A stretch of DNA of 64,000 nucleotides from Chitinispirillaceae bacterium (lineage in GTDB: Bacteria > Fibrobacterota > Chitinivibrionia > Chitinivibrionales > Chitinispirillaceae). Both the position numbers and the translations under genes were made by a program. The notes under the pieces were generated by a model. It worked only from the letters and a program-made list of their open reading frames with translations, had not been told where the DNA came from and did no database searches. The stretch spans positions 1 to 64,000 of the forward strand of contig JAFGIN010000001.1 of the NCBI GenBank assembly GCA_016929595.1, given 5' to 3'. Numbering within the stretch: the stretch's first letter is position 1; every line of letters starts with the position of its first letter. Below, in pieces: positions 35,926-45,468 of the stretch.

Positions 35926-36190
35926 ATGTAAGTACTCCAGTATATCCGTTGCAGTGTACTGTCAACAGCTCAATATTCAACACTTACACATTGTTAATTG
36001 GAGTGGCCAGTTGTTAAACCGATTCATGTGGCGCGTTTTTTGCGTTTCTAAATTATTAAAAAATAATTTGATTGTCGCTTTTATTTCTTCCTTTTCCAGG
36101 AGATTAAAGGTTTCGGTGAGAGTTTTTCTTATTAGTTACCAATGATGAATTTCTGCTCTGAAAAAGACATTTTTCTGCAAAGGAGTACTT

Positions 36191-36598
36191 ATGGCTACCG
36201 TTAATAATATCCGTTTGAATATTGAACGTGCCGATCAGCGTAATCGCAGATTGGTCAATGTCAGTTACCGTGTCTGCTTTACCAGTTGTGAGATGGCTGC
36301 AGGAAGTACATTCCGGGAAAAAGTGACCCTGCGTGGGGATGATCCTATATGGGATGATCATCTATTGACTTTACGTGATGGGTGTATCAAGGTTAGTGCG
36401 GCTTGTGTAGAACGCTCTTTCAAGCTTAATGTTGCATCCAGTACGCTCGATGAAGATCCTGATACGATCATTCTGGGATGGGTAATTGGTAATAAAGATG
36501 AAATTTATGCCAGGGTCTCACTTACTCCTTTTGTGCCAACAGGCAGTAGCGGTGATTCTAACATAGTAATCGGTGATTTTGGTCCGGCAGGTGCATAA
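36191..36598 (+). CDS. hypothetical small protein
   Basis: 135 residues, cytosolic, no signal peptide. It starts MATVNNIRLNIERADQRNRR and has two Cys in FTSCEMAAG and SAACVER, with a strand-rich pattern and a Gly-rich end. I recognise no family. Strong AAAGGAG before ATG 36191 argues for a real, well-translated gene. It is the last intact gene before the zone of IS remnants. Its position a few kb after hcp suggests, only weakly, a link to secretion. Confidence 0.6.
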   Translation: MATVNNIRLNIERADQRNRRLVNVSYRVCFTSCEMAAGSTFREKVTLRGDDPIWDDHLLTLRDGCIKVSAACVERSFKLNVASSTLDEDPDTIILGWVIGNKDEIYARVSLTPFVPTGSSGDSNIVIGDFGPAGA

Positions 36599-36621
36599 AT
36601 TTGTGTGACCTGAATAAATAA

Positions 36622-36780
36622 CTGATAGTGATTTATCGTGTGCTTGCATTGGGGCTGTTACAACTATTATGAATTTTTTTGGAGAAAATAGCAGCCCTTT
36701 TTTGAAATGGTCGTATCGAATAACTTAAAAACTGACATTTTTTGTCAGTTAAGGCAAAAACACCTTGTGGCTTTTACGTA
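36622..36780. repeat. dispersed repeat, copy D (IS91-like end)
   Basis: CTGATAG...GTGCTTGCATTGG followed by ACAACTAT and GGAGAAAATAG. Further on, GTTAAGGCAAAAACACC...GTGGCTTTT is shared with 39.6 and 41.2 kb. It lies on the 3' side of a decayed minus-strand IS91-like transposase, the expected place of the replication-origin end of such elements. Confidence 0.6.
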
Positions 36781-36839
36781 ACCCCCGATTCTTGTTAGAA
36801 TACCAGTCTGAAAAGGGTTGTTCGCTATTGGCTCGTTAC

Positions 36840-37165
36840 ATTGTGTAATGCATATAGTCAAACATGTTTTTCTTGTTAACTGCAATAGCAAAAAGCCATA
36901 TGCTCATTTTGTTCAATTTTTTTGTAAGGTTTATAATTCTGGCAAGTGAAAATCCCATTAATATATCGGGACAGGTGGCAGCTATCGATGTATTCCAACA
37001 GTCGCTGTGTTGTGGCATGATCGTTGGCATCGATGCGGTCTGAATTATCAATACCGATTGAAACATTGCATAGCCATAACAGGTGATGTCTTGATCCCAA
37101 ACTCGGGACGAACAGGTTTGGGAGTAAGGTCAAAATGCTGAAAGCCAGGGGGGGTGACGAACCCA
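36840..37165 (-). pseudogene. IS91-like transposase remnant
   Basis: The minus strand encodes IGIDNSDRIDANDHATTQRL followed by LEYIDSCH and, in another frame, FSLARIINLT. This is parallel to SIDNSVRIEAKDHAAMQRL...FSLARIISLT in the copy at 40.3-40.6 kb. Stops and frameshifts prevent function. Confidence 0.7.
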
Positions 37166-37784
37166 TCTGTCATGGGCGTTATTGTTCTGATTCAGATATT
37201 CTAATGCCTTGTTCAAATCCTGAAGCGAACGCAGGGGTGTATCGTAATAAGAAGGTATCTCCTTGATGGTCATCTTATAATCTCAATGAAATCATTGGTT
37301 AACCCATTTCTGGGGTTTATCACGGAGGGGGAAATGGGTTGTCAGGAGTAAGACGGCGGAGAAGAAACTCAGACGGTCGGATTGCAGTCATAAATCAAGT
37401 ATATACCGAAAGCGGTTTTCCAGTAAACGACAATCAGAATATGAATCTGTAAACAATCAAAATGAACTGTAAACTTCATTTTGTGTAATGGAGATCTTTG
37501 ATTGGATCTGCAATGATTTGGATGCAGCATCGGGTAGGAAACCCGACGCTGCGGTTGGACGTAACCCCTTCGGGGTAGAGGAAGTTGTAAGTTCATTTGT
37601 TTATAGCGATGAATGCAAATGATGCAATTTGAAATGCCGAGCCCCGCCTGTTAAAGATACGTAAGCCTGCCCTGGGAAATGGTTAAAAAAACAATGACGA
37701 TTGTACCACTTGTATTTAGAGGGAATTTCAACTAAGTTCACCAGAGCACTTGAACTAACCAGTACCTTTTTCAGCACCACCTCA
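37166..37784. other. non-coding region with hairpins
   Basis: No confident gene. It contains the perfect inverted repeat AACCCATTTC/GAAATGGGTT (37301-37340), the hairpin GCAGCATCGGGT/ACCCGACGCTGC (37526-37554, one G-U pair) and ACCCC-TTCG-GGGT just after it. These may be decayed mobile-element ends. A short minus-strand frame of ~47 codons from 37273 has no ribosome site. Confidence 0.4.
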
Positions 37785-38009
37785 TCAGTGTGCCTTCTTT
37801 TTCTTGCGGAGCTCTTCGGGACGGTGTATGGCAATCTTGCCTGATTTACTGCTCCTGACTTTGTACTGAGGATCTTTTTGCGATGCTGCGACTGTGTGCT
37901 TCTTGATGTGAGTTCTGGAGGTCACCTCTTCTTCAATATCGCCTTCTGTTATTCCTTGAGGAGTGTCCCATTCCACATGTTCGCCTGTTTTATATGATTT
38001 GCGTTTCAT
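37785..38009 (-). CDS. DUF2945-like (HVA1/Tudor) small protein
   Basis: 74 residues, very basic. KTGEHVEWDTPQGITEGDIE followed by DPQYKVRSSKSGKIAIHRPE matches the pattern of DUF2945, a Tudor/SH3-like small domain of unknown role that may bind nucleic acid. The start ATG 38009 is chosen because AAAGGA precedes it; an upstream ATG at 38078 lacks one. A solitary gene. Confidence 0.7.
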   Translation of the reverse strand: MKRKSYKTGEHVEWDTPQGITEGDIEEEVTSRTHIKKHTVAASQKDPQYKVRSSKSGKIAIHRPEELRKKKKAH

Positions 38010-38270
38010 TATTGTTCCTTTCAACCCAATCCTTATTCCAGCCCCCGATGTTTGTGTATCAAAAGCATAACAGCGCAAAAAAAATACCGGAACAGCTCAA
38101 TTGTGGCTTGTTTTTGATCGAAACAGTTTTCAAGTACTATGTGATCTCAAATGTAAATCTAAGATTCTGTTCTGAAACAATTTTTATCTGGTTTTTTTTT
38201 CATGGCACTGAAATTGATTTTCCTATCGTGGTGTTGACTCATTACTGTCAAATTTTCTATCGGGAAAACT

Positions 38271-39077
38271 ATGAGTAAGCCACAGATCTTTTATCTTTCA
38301 GGTACCGGGAATTCACTTGCAGCAGCCCGGAGAATCGCACAGGGTAGTGGTGGTTCGGTCCGTTCAATCTGTTCTTTAAGAGAAAAGGGGGTTATCGACA
38401 CTAAAAGTGATACTATCGGATTCGTGTTTCCTGTCTACGATTTTAAACCGCCTCCTTTGTGTATAGATTTTATTCAAAGAATCAAAAACATCAGTTCCAG
38501 TTATATTTTCGCGGTGTGTACTTACGGCATAGCTCCCTACAAAACACTTTACCATTTTAAGAATGCGCTTTCATCGTGCAACGCGACACTTTCGGCTGGT
38601 TTTACAATAAAAATGCCGGTGAATGCTATTGGATCCAGTAAAATCGGTGAACGGGAGATTCGGCATAATCGTGATGATTGTATAACAAAAACCAATCAGA
38701 TATCTGAAATTGTAAATCAGAGAAAGAAGATCCCAATAGAATCTACTTCTCTTTTAAAGACAATTTTCAATAGCAGGTTTATCACGCTTTTCCCAACTCT
38801 TATACAATTTTTGACACTGATAACAACCAAAGGAAGCGAAACCTTAAATTTCAAGTCAAACAAAAGATGTAACGGGTGCAGGGTTTGTGAAAGAGTCTGT
38901 CCGGTTGAAAACATTCAGATAGTAAAAAAACGACCAATATGGTTAGACCACTGCATCAACTGCTTTGCTTGTTATAACTGGTGCCCTGTTAATGCAATTA
39001 CAACCGGGAACTATCAGCTAAACACCAGACAGTACCATCATCCTGACATTAGGCTTTCTGATATGATACAGAGATGA
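38271..39077 (+). CDS. EFR1-type flavodoxin-ferredoxin fusion
   Basis: 268 residues. The N-terminal flavodoxin-like domain (~1-150) has the FMN-phosphate loop LSGTGNSLAAAR (~9-20). The C-terminal domain has two 4Fe-4S motifs, CNGCRVCERVCP (~201-212) and CINCFACYNWCP (~229-240). It is probably a cytosolic electron carrier linking flavin and Fe-S redox partners in an anaerobe. The start ATG 38271 has no strong ribosome site. No obvious redox partner gene is adjacent. Confidence 0.88.
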   Translation: MSKPQIFYLSGTGNSLAAARRIAQGSGGSVRSICSLREKGVIDTKSDTIGFVFPVYDFKPPPLCIDFIQRIKNISSSYIFAVCTYGIAPYKTLYHFKNALSSCNATLSAGFTIKMPVNAIGSSKIGEREIRHNRDDCITKTNQISEIVNQRKKIPIESTSLLKTIFNSRFITLFPTLIQFLTLITTKGSETLNFKSNKRCNGCRVCERVCPVENIQIVKKRPIWLDHCINCFACYNWCPVNAITTGNYQLNTRQYHHPDIRLSDMIQR

Positions 39078-39476
39078 CATCGGCAATTTTTTTTTGTGAT
39101 AAAAGAACAACACTTGTCATGATGTTATTTAACCGATTCATTTATTAATGGTAAATGACAGCGGAGAGCCAACAATGGAACTGAAAGAACGATGCAGGCT
39201 TATACTTATAATATAGGCTCTTCTGAGAAATTTGTGGGTAGTTACGCGACTACCCTCTGATTGTTACGTAATCTACTGATTTTTTTCCTGATCCTGCAGG
39301 GATTAAATGTTTATAGAAATAAGAATAATAGAAACGGAATTAACTGGATAGAGCAGCAAACACCGCATTTTGTTGCATTACGGCTATAGTTTTTTTTCTA
39401 TTCCATCAGCCATTGTGATCAAAGATATTCTCCTCGACAAGAAGTCCGTAGCCCCCTGACGCGTAGCTGATGCTGG
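39078..39476. other. non-coding region left of dispersed repeat
   Basis: About 400 bases between the ferredoxin gene and repeat copy A. AT-rich, with no ORF, tRNA or clear terminator recognised. Confidence 0.4.
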
Positions 39477-39660
39477 CTGATAGGTATTTTGATTTTATTT
39501 ACTTATGATTTTTAAATAATGCTTGCATCGGGCTAGTACAATTAATTTGCTGAAAAATTCCGGGAAAATAGGCACCATTTTCTGAGAAGGTGGTATCAAA
39601 TTGGCTGAAAACAGACACTAATATCCGGTTAAGACAATAAATACCATATGGTTATTGAAG
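39477..39660. repeat. dispersed repeat, copy A (IS91-like end)
   Basis: CTGATAGGTATTTTGAT...ACTTATGATTTTTAAATAATGCTTGCATCGG...CTGAAAAATTCCGGGAAAATAGG, then GGTTAAGACAATAAATACC. Aligned copies lie at 36.62, 43.30 (partial), 51.29 and 54.02 kb. Here it flanks the 3' side of the longest IS91-like transposase relic. Confidence 0.7.
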
Positions 39661-39829
39661 CTATTTTTGAAAACTCACTTTAAATACAGTTCTGCTCGAA
39701 AAAGCTATAATCCAAAGTAACAAAAAAGGCTATTCGCATTTAGCTATTAGCTTTTGACAAGAAAAAGAAAACAGTATCTTTTGCTAATGGCTAACAGCCA
39801 ACTGCCAATCGCTTCTTTATGGCTCTTTC

Positions 39830-41185
39830 CACTTACCACAATGTTTCATTCTGCAAGTCCCGATATTTTCATTCGGGATTTTGAATTGTGGCGTCATCTT
39901 CAATAAAAGAGATAATCTTGGTTGGTGAGCGTAGTCGAACCATCATCGTACCTCCACAGTTGTCAGCTTCGCTTCTGCTACGTAAGGATTTCCGGTGCCA
40001 AAGCGCACCGTTACCATTATAGTTTTGCGCGGTCGGACACTTGAGAGGGTCAACTTCATAAACAGCTTTAATGAGTGCAGCCCAAGTCATGCGGCATTTT
40101 TTAACATATGCTGATTCGGGCTCCAGTTTTTCCCAGTCAGCATCAGCAATGTCCGGTGTAGGAGTTGTGGCAGCTTCAGAGTTTTTGCGCAAACCCCTGT
40201 TTTTGTTGGAATAATAGCCATAATATCTTGCTGAACGAAGTGAAGTCCCGAATACATTCGGAATTGTTCACCTTTATCAGGAATGTGTTGCGTTACGGCA
40301 GCGATAAATCCAGTGGCTTATAAATCTCGAAATTTCTGGGATTACCAGTAATCAGCTCATTGTCTCCAGTTTTGGGAAAAGGGATACAGTTGGGAGCAGA
40401 TGTCCGATACAAAATCTTGCCATCATCGGTCAGGCTGATAATTCTGGCAAGTGAAAATGGACACCGAGCGATATACTCGACAAGGCGTTGCATTGCAGCA
40501 TGATCTTTGGCCTCAATACGAACCGAATTATCGATACTGAAACCTGAATGTCTCCAGGTACGCATACCCGCTACAGTTTCCTGGCGTGAACATGACTGTG
40601 AAAGTTAATGAGATCTCCAAAGGTCTGTATAGCTCCAATCATTGCAGGTATTCCGCAAGTGCGTGCCGTCAACCTCAAGTGCATAGAGATCCCTTACTGT
40701 TTCCCATGCCGCACGGCAGAGTTTTCCCAACAAACTGCGATCAAAACGGAAGAAAATCCGCAGTCGTTTTGGGATCGTAAAAACCCACTGACGATGCGGT
40801 ACTGGTGCAAATACTTCGCTATTTAATCGGTGTGCAAGAAGTAATGCCCGTTTCTGATCGCATGAGGGACAACACGCTCGCTGGCGGCATGAGAATGCGA
40901 CGAAAAATTCCGTGTGGCAATCAGGACAGCGAACACGGGCAAATCCTTCTTTCAGATCACCGCATTTGAGGAATTTATCTATTGATGTACGGATAATCGG
41001 TCGCCAGTACCACTGCAAGTCCCGACTGAAAGTCCCGATACATTTATTCGGGATACTTCACTTGATACTTCTCAGGGTATACACGTTCAAACTCCTCAAA
41101 ATGGTCCCGCACTACTTTAAAAAAGGGTGAGGCTTCGTGATCTCGGGGGCGATAGAACGTTCCGGGTGGCTTACACTCTCTGGCA
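39830..41185 (-). pseudogene. IS91-family transposase, broken by short insertions
   Basis: Reading the minus strand: an N-terminal piece (FYRPRDHEASPFFK... to YQVKYPE, ~41170-41050), then the zinc-ribbon part CPDCHTEFFVAFSCRQRACC (frame at 40605-41018). A middle piece follows with AMQRLVEYIARCPFSLARI (40293-40565), then a C-terminal piece with MTWAALIKAVYEVDPLKCP and KIISFIEDDATIQ (39869-40192). The joints carry short palindromic inserts: TCCCGA/TCGGGA units near 39858, 40247 and 41033, a GGTTCGACTACGCTCACCAACC-like unit near 39920, and a ~75-base unit near 39965-40040. The gene is not functional. Confidence 0.85.
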
Positions 41186-41275
41186 ACGTTCGGCTTCCTG
41201 AACGGGATAACCGGGTTAGTCGGACTGAGACAAAAAACACCCAGTGGCTATTTAAGCAATTTTTAAAACCACACT

Positions 41276-41575
41276 TTAAAAATAGTTCTGCTTAAAGAAA
41301 TTGTAATCCAAAGTAACTTCTCCGGCTACTGCGGCAGGTTCATCAGCTATTTGCGGTGGCGGTCTGGGAATCGACTCTTTCCATTTGCCACAATGTTTCA
41401 GTATCTTTTTAATGGTGGTGTCATCTTCAATAAAAGACAGGCTCAGCACAAGTCTCAAAATTTCCGGGATTACCGGCAAAAAGCTCATTATCATCAGCTT
41501 TTGGAAAAGGGACGCAATTAGGAGCTGATGCTCTGTAAAAAATTTTGCCATCATCGGTCAGGCAGATAATTCTTT
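41276..41575 (-). pseudogene. second IS91-like transposase remnant
   Basis: Minus-strand TDDGKIFYRASAPNCVPFPK continues in another frame into SFIEDDTTIKKILKHCGKWK and ESIPRPPPQ. This is the C-terminal part of another IS91-like copy with an internal deletion or frameshift. It abuts the previous relic in the same orientation, with GAGACAAAAAACACCCAGTGGC (the end-repeat) between them. Confidence 0.75.
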
Positions 41576-41675
41576 AAATTGGAAGGGATGTATGAGCTCT
41601 GACAGAAAATTTTTGTCCATGGATTGGTACATTAATTTAGATTTATATAGAAGTATGTTTTTTAAGGAGAATACA

Positions 41676-41897
41676 ATGAAATTAGTGGAAATACCCCAGT
41701 TAAGAAAGTTAAGTAAAGCAGAAAAGATCCTTTTTGTAGAAGAATTATGGGACGATATTGCCAAAGATGATTCTGATATTCCTGTTCCGGAGAGCCATAT
41801 TCAGGAGCTGGATAGAAGGCTCGAAAACCATAGAAAATTCCCTGGTGCACTTCTAACTTTAGAGGAACTTCAAAAAAATATTGAGAAAAGGAAATGA
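41676..41897 (+). CDS. antitoxin, addiction-module component family
   Basis: 73 residues: LRKLSKAEKILFVEELWDDI and PESHIQELDRRLENHRKFPG are typical of the TIGR02574-type addiction module antitoxins that pair with ParE-like toxins. The start ATG 41676 follows AAGGAGA; a 28-residue upstream extension has no ribosome site. The stop overlaps the toxin start in ATGA, so translation is coupled and the antitoxin is made first. The pair is intact, in contrast to the decayed elements around it. Confidence 0.88.
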   Translation: MKLVEIPQLRKLSKAEKILFVEELWDDIAKDDSDIPVPESHIQELDRRLENHRKFPGALLTLEELQKNIEKRK

Positions 41898-42208
41898 GCT
41901 ATACTCTTCATTTTCGGCCGGAAATTGAAAAAGATTTGATAATCGGATACCTTTGGTATGAGGAAAAAAACAGAGGATTAGGGGAAGAATTTTTAAGAGT
42001 ATTTTATGCTCAAGTAATGGGTATTTCTGAAAATCCATTACTTTTTAGAAAGGTACGGAAAGAAATCCGACGCTGTATTTTGAAAAGATTCCCTTATGCT
42101 GTATATTTTCAAATTGAAAATCAAGAGATTATTGTTTTGGGTTTATTCCATTGTGCGAGAAAACCCGATTATCTGAATAATTTTTTGGATACCCGCACAG
42201 GATTATAG
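41894..42208 (+). CDS. RelE/ParE-family toxin
   Basis: 104 residues of the ParE/RelE fold: YTLHFRPEIEKDLIIGYLWY, FRKVRKEIRRCILKRFPYAV, YFQIENQEIIVLGLFHCARK. By family the target is gyrase (ParE) or ribosome-bound mRNA (RelE). The ParE-like sequence and partner favour the former, but this is not certain. It overlaps the antitoxin by four bases and forms a type II toxin-antitoxin module. Confidence 0.9.
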   Translation: MSYTLHFRPEIEKDLIIGYLWYEEKNRGLGEEFLRVFYAQVMGISENPLLFRKVRKEIRRCILKRFPYAVYFQIENQEIIVLGLFHCARKPDYLNNFLDTRTGL

Positions 42209-42284
42209 AATAGATTTTCTGATCTTAAATTACTACTGTTAATGTGTGTGTTTATTCTCATTACCGCTTAGTGGAAAAGCGGAA

Positions 42285-42440
42285 TGCAAAGAGGCTGGAT
42301 GTTAAGTTATTGGCATTAAGCTACGTTCAATCGCGATATTCTGTAAATCTCGGTTTTAAAAAAAATGAATATTAAATTTCTGATGTTATGGTGTTTAAAA
42401 TCCAAGCTTCTCCAATTTTGTTAATCAGTGAAATTATAGG
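42285..42440. repeat. dispersed repeat GGATGTTAAGTTA family, copy 1
   Basis: GGCTGGATGTTAAGTTATTGGCATTAAGCTACGTTCAATCGCGATATTCTGTAAATC, ending with CAATTTTGTTAATCAGTGAAATTAT, is closely similar to 58.46-58.71 kb. Its right end lies at the point where the truncated group II intron begins. Confidence 0.65.
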
Positions 42441-43071
42441 TGGAGTAATATCCCCGCTATTGGCGAATATTTACCTGCATGTCCTTGATAGATACTGGCA
42501 GCTTGAGTGTACACATCTGGGAAAGTTAGTACGGTATGCGGATGACTTTGTTGTAATGTGCCGTCACGAAAGTCAGGCCAAAGAATCCTTGCGCATAATT
42601 GCTGCGCTTCTTGGCAGATTAAAACTTGCGCTGCATCCTGACAAAACAAAGATTGTCAGGATTGCAGAAGAAGGTTTTGACTTTCTCGGATTTCATATCC
42701 GCAAGTGGAAGAACTGGAAAAGCGGGAAGTTAGTACCCGCTTGTTATCCCAGCAAAAAGGCGATGAACAATATACGCAAGAGACTGAGGGAACTGACGTC
42801 AAGTAAACGGCTAATGGTGCCACTTGAGGTAATCGTACGAGAACTGAATGAAGTAATCATCGGGTGGCGTGGATACTTTGGGGTTGGTAACGGTACAGGC
42901 CATTTTCAGAAACTGGACAAATATGTTCGTGAACGTCTCTGGTGTTTCTTTCGCAGGAGAGCGGGGGATAGAGCAAGGCAGAGGAAACTTTGTGAGCGTT
43001 TTATAGTGTGGGTAGCCACTTGCGGAATTAAACCGTTTTACGTATCAGGTATATTTGGTTGTGGTTCGTGA
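42388..43071 (+). pseudogene. group II intron reverse transcriptase/maturase, C-terminal fragment
   Basis: From GGVISPLLANIYLHVLD (normally mid-protein) through the catalytic RYADDFVVMC, the thumb and the maturase X domain (LRELTSSKRLMVPLEVIVRE). It ends with GWRGYFGVG...FRRRAGDRARQRK. About the first 200 residues are missing and the upstream ~18 codons are unrelated repeat sequence. It is therefore a relic, although the remaining frame is open. Confidence 0.85.
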
Positions 43072-43195
43072 ATGCTGTCGGTGAATGCTGTTGGAAAGCC
43101 GTATGAAGGAAAACTTCACGTACGGTTTGATGTGGCAGGAGATGGTAAGGGATCTGTAAAGGGATAACCTGCCATATCTTGACCCTACCAGACCT
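42430..43195 (+). mobile_element. 5'-truncated group II intron
   Basis: This contains the last ~215 codons of a reverse transcriptase-maturase and, after its stop at 43071, a domain V-like hairpin. That hairpin is AAGCCGTATGAAGG...CTTCACGTACGGTTTG (~43095-43133), followed by a 3' segment ending near CTTGACCCTACCAG. Domains I-IV 5' parts and the N-terminal RT blocks are gone, so it cannot self-splice. Confidence 0.8.
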
Positions 43196-43298
43196 CTTGC
43201 AAGGTACTGCTAACGCAATTTATTGTAATGTTTTGCAAGGGCTGCACATTTTAATATTGTACTGGCGGGGGTTTGGATACATTACGATAGGGGACTGG

Positions 43299-43324
43299 CT
43301 GATAGGTAATTCAATCATTTTAAC
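43299..43324. repeat. dispersed repeat, copy E (partial)
   Basis: CTGATAGGTAATTC...TTTTAAC, the left part of the repeat seen at 39.48 and 54.02 kb. It is cut by the IS element that begins at 43325. The right half may continue after 45329 (TAACAAGTGAATAAATTAG) but is more diverged. Confidence 0.5.
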
Positions 43325-43474
43325 TTCAGGACTCCTGATCTCAGCTCGATAGGAAAAATGAAAATTACTGAAATTTAGCAGGAAAACGGGATATTCGGGA
43401 TAATATTTTTTGAGGGTACACAGAACATCGTAAATTGAATATTCTCCTTTTTTCCCCATCGGAGGTCAAAATTC

Positions 43475-43972
43475 ATGCAAACGATACTCCCTTTATATCC
43501 AGTCAGTACCGTTTTTATCAATTCATCACTTGGTGTTTACCAGCAGGATGGTATAGTAACTTACATCAGTAATGCACTTCCAATCTACACTCATGCTACT
43601 TCAGACTACAAAACATTCAGATTTATTACTGCGAAACTGGTTCTTTTAGGCCGATGTACTCAAAAAGAGATCTCAGACTGTTTCAAAGTTTCCTATGATA
43701 GCGTGAAAAGATCGGTACGGCGGCTCAAAAGAACCGGAGATGGTGGTTTTTTTACAGAAGAAAACCGCCATGGTGATGCCTATAAACTAACTCCTGAGCG
43801 GATAGAACGAATTCAGAATGCGCTTGATGCAGGGAAGAGCAATACCGCAATAGCAAAGGTAGAAAATATTTCAGAAGGTTCTGTGCGCTACGCGATAAGA
43901 AAAGGTATGTTAAAAAAAAACCTCAGAAGTAAGCATTACCCCAGAACTATTACCCCTGCAAACAGCAAGTAA
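43475..43972 (+). CDS. transposase, N-terminal part (frame-split)
   Basis: 165 residues with two helix-turn-helix-like stretches (GRCTQKEISDCFKVSYDSVK and ITPERIERIQN...AIAKVENISEG type). The start ATG 43475 has GGAGG upstream. The frame leaves the transposase at a run of nine A (43912-43920). The continuation is in the frame one base later, open from 43914. Deleting one A, or slippage on the run, would join the two. The last ~18 residues in this frame are probably not part of the true protein. Confidence 0.75.
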   Translation: MQTILPLYPVSTVFINSSLGVYQQDGIVTYISNALPIYTHATSDYKTFRFITAKLVLLGRCTQKEISDCFKVSYDSVKRSVRRLKRTGDGGFFTEENRHGDAYKLTPERIERIQNALDAGKSNTAIAKVENISEGSVRYAIRKGMLKKNLRSKHYPRTITPANSK

Positions 43973-44009
43973 TCGAACAGAACGGACAATCGAAGATGCC
44001 CAGGCACCA

Positions 44010-45227
44010 ATGGGTATCGGTACTACACGAGAAATGGATCGTGTTTTAGCTGCTGTTGGTAAACTGCAACAAGCAGATCCCATCTTTGTTCCGGCTAATA
44101 ATGTATGCAATGCTGGAGTGTTATTGTTACTTCCGGCCTTGATAGCACAAGGACTCCTTAAAGGCGTTGAAGTGTATGGGACATTAAAAAAAGGATACTA
44201 CGGTCTATTGTCAATTTTACTGCTGCTTGGTTTTATGGCTTTAAGCCGGATTAAAACACCAGAACAGCTTAAGAATTGCAAGCCAGGTGAGCTTGGAAAG
44301 ATATTGGGATTGGACAGAGTACCAGAAGCAAGGTGTTTACGTTACAAGATACAACAGATTGTTTCGCATAAAAAAGCAAATGAATTTAATCATGCAGTCA
44401 GTGAACTATGGATTAGTGAGCAAGACAAGGAATTGTTGTTTTATTATGTCGATGGCCGTGTGCGCGTATATCATGGAAATAAGGCAACATTGACTAAGCG
44501 ATTTGTATCACGAGAAAAATTGTGTTTGGCTGGAACTACGGATTACTGGATCAACAATGAAATGGGGTTACCTTATTTAGTAGTAACCGGAGAACTCAAC
44601 GAAAAACTTCAAACCATTATTCTTAATGAGGTTGTTGCTGAACTATTGCGAGATACTGAAAAAATAATCAACCCAGATGTTCTTGAAAACAATCCAAAAC
44701 AGGCAAGGTTTGTACTGGTTTTTGATCGTGAAGCATACGATAGTGGCTTTTTCAAATTGTTATGGGAAAAGTATCGGATTGCGATTGTTACCTACAAGAA
44801 GAATGTGAAGGATAAATGGGATGAAAGTGAATTTCAGGAATGTAGTGCAACAGTTATTGGAAAAACAGTGTCCCTTCGTCTTCAAGAGAAGTTAAAGACA
44901 GAAAGCAGACTATTTATGAACGTCGTGCGAATGATTGCATTTAGAGCTGAGACGGCTGTTGTAAACCTGCTTGGAGATTACTATGCAAAAGTAATGAATG
45001 AAGGACGGATGCTGGTGAAAGAGATCGTGAAGACTGACGCAGATTTGGAACCTGATTATAAGAGTAAAACACTCACGGTGCGCTTACACTCTTTATCAAC
45101 TCAACGGGCAAATAAAGCTGTTGAGCAATTATGTCAGCTACTGAATGAAACTGAGACAATCTTTCCCGGAACGGAACTTCGACTCATATATCAAACACTC
45201 TCAAGTGGTGGAGCTCAAGCGGGATAG
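44010..45227 (+). CDS. transposase, catalytic part (frame-split)
   Basis: The continuation of the split transposase. Its open frame really begins at 43914, just after the A run; ATG 44010 is only the first internal Met. It contains LGKILGLDRVPEARCLRYKI, YYVDGRVRVYHGNKATLTKR, CLAGTTDYWINNEMGLPYLV and VFDREAYDSGFF, acidic motifs of a DDE-type enzyme. 405 residues remain. It may be active only if the A9 run causes productive slippage. Confidence 0.8.
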   Translation: MGIGTTREMDRVLAAVGKLQQADPIFVPANNVCNAGVLLLLPALIAQGLLKGVEVYGTLKKGYYGLLSILLLLGFMALSRIKTPEQLKNCKPGELGKILGLDRVPEARCLRYKIQQIVSHKKANEFNHAVSELWISEQDKELLFYYVDGRVRVYHGNKATLTKRFVSREKLCLAGTTDYWINNEMGLPYLVVTGELNEKLQTIILNEVVAELLRDTEKIINPDVLENNPKQARFVLVFDREAYDSGFFKLLWEKYRIAIVTYKKNVKDKWDESEFQECSATVIGKTVSLRLQEKLKTESRLFMNVVRMIAFRAETAVVNLLGDYYAKVMNEGRMLVKEIVKTDADLEPDYKSKTLTVRLHSLSTQRANKAVEQLCQLLNETETIFPGTELRLIYQTLSSGGAQAG

Positions 45228-45468
45228 CGACTGATGGGCTACCACCACAACCTGAAAAATGTGCAATTGTCAAAACATTGATGGGTGTGAAGGCGTTTTC
45301 ATTTTCCGCGTAGATCAGGAGTCCTGAACTAACAAGTGAATAAATTAGATTATAGAAGTAAATGGTTGGACTATATATAAACAAAGGTATTTCAAATCGT
45401 ACAAACACAAACGGTTGTATGATTTGAAATATTAATTTAAAAAAAGCGTTATAATAGTATCTAACAAT

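Larger units (their letters stand above)
43325..45329 (+). mobile_element. insertion sequence with 17-bp inverted repeats
   Basis: TTCAGGACTCCTGATCT (43325-43341) is repeated in inverse at 45312-45328. TAAC lies immediately outside both ends (43321-43324 and 45330-45333), consistent with a 4-bp target duplication. About 2.0 kb long, it holds one transposase split in two frames. I do not recognise the named IS family with certainty. Confidence 0.85.

Noticed and set aside
37601-37834. 77-codon minus-strand ORF overlapping the DUF2945-like gene
   Set aside because: It overlaps the better-supported small gene in another frame and shows no family features.
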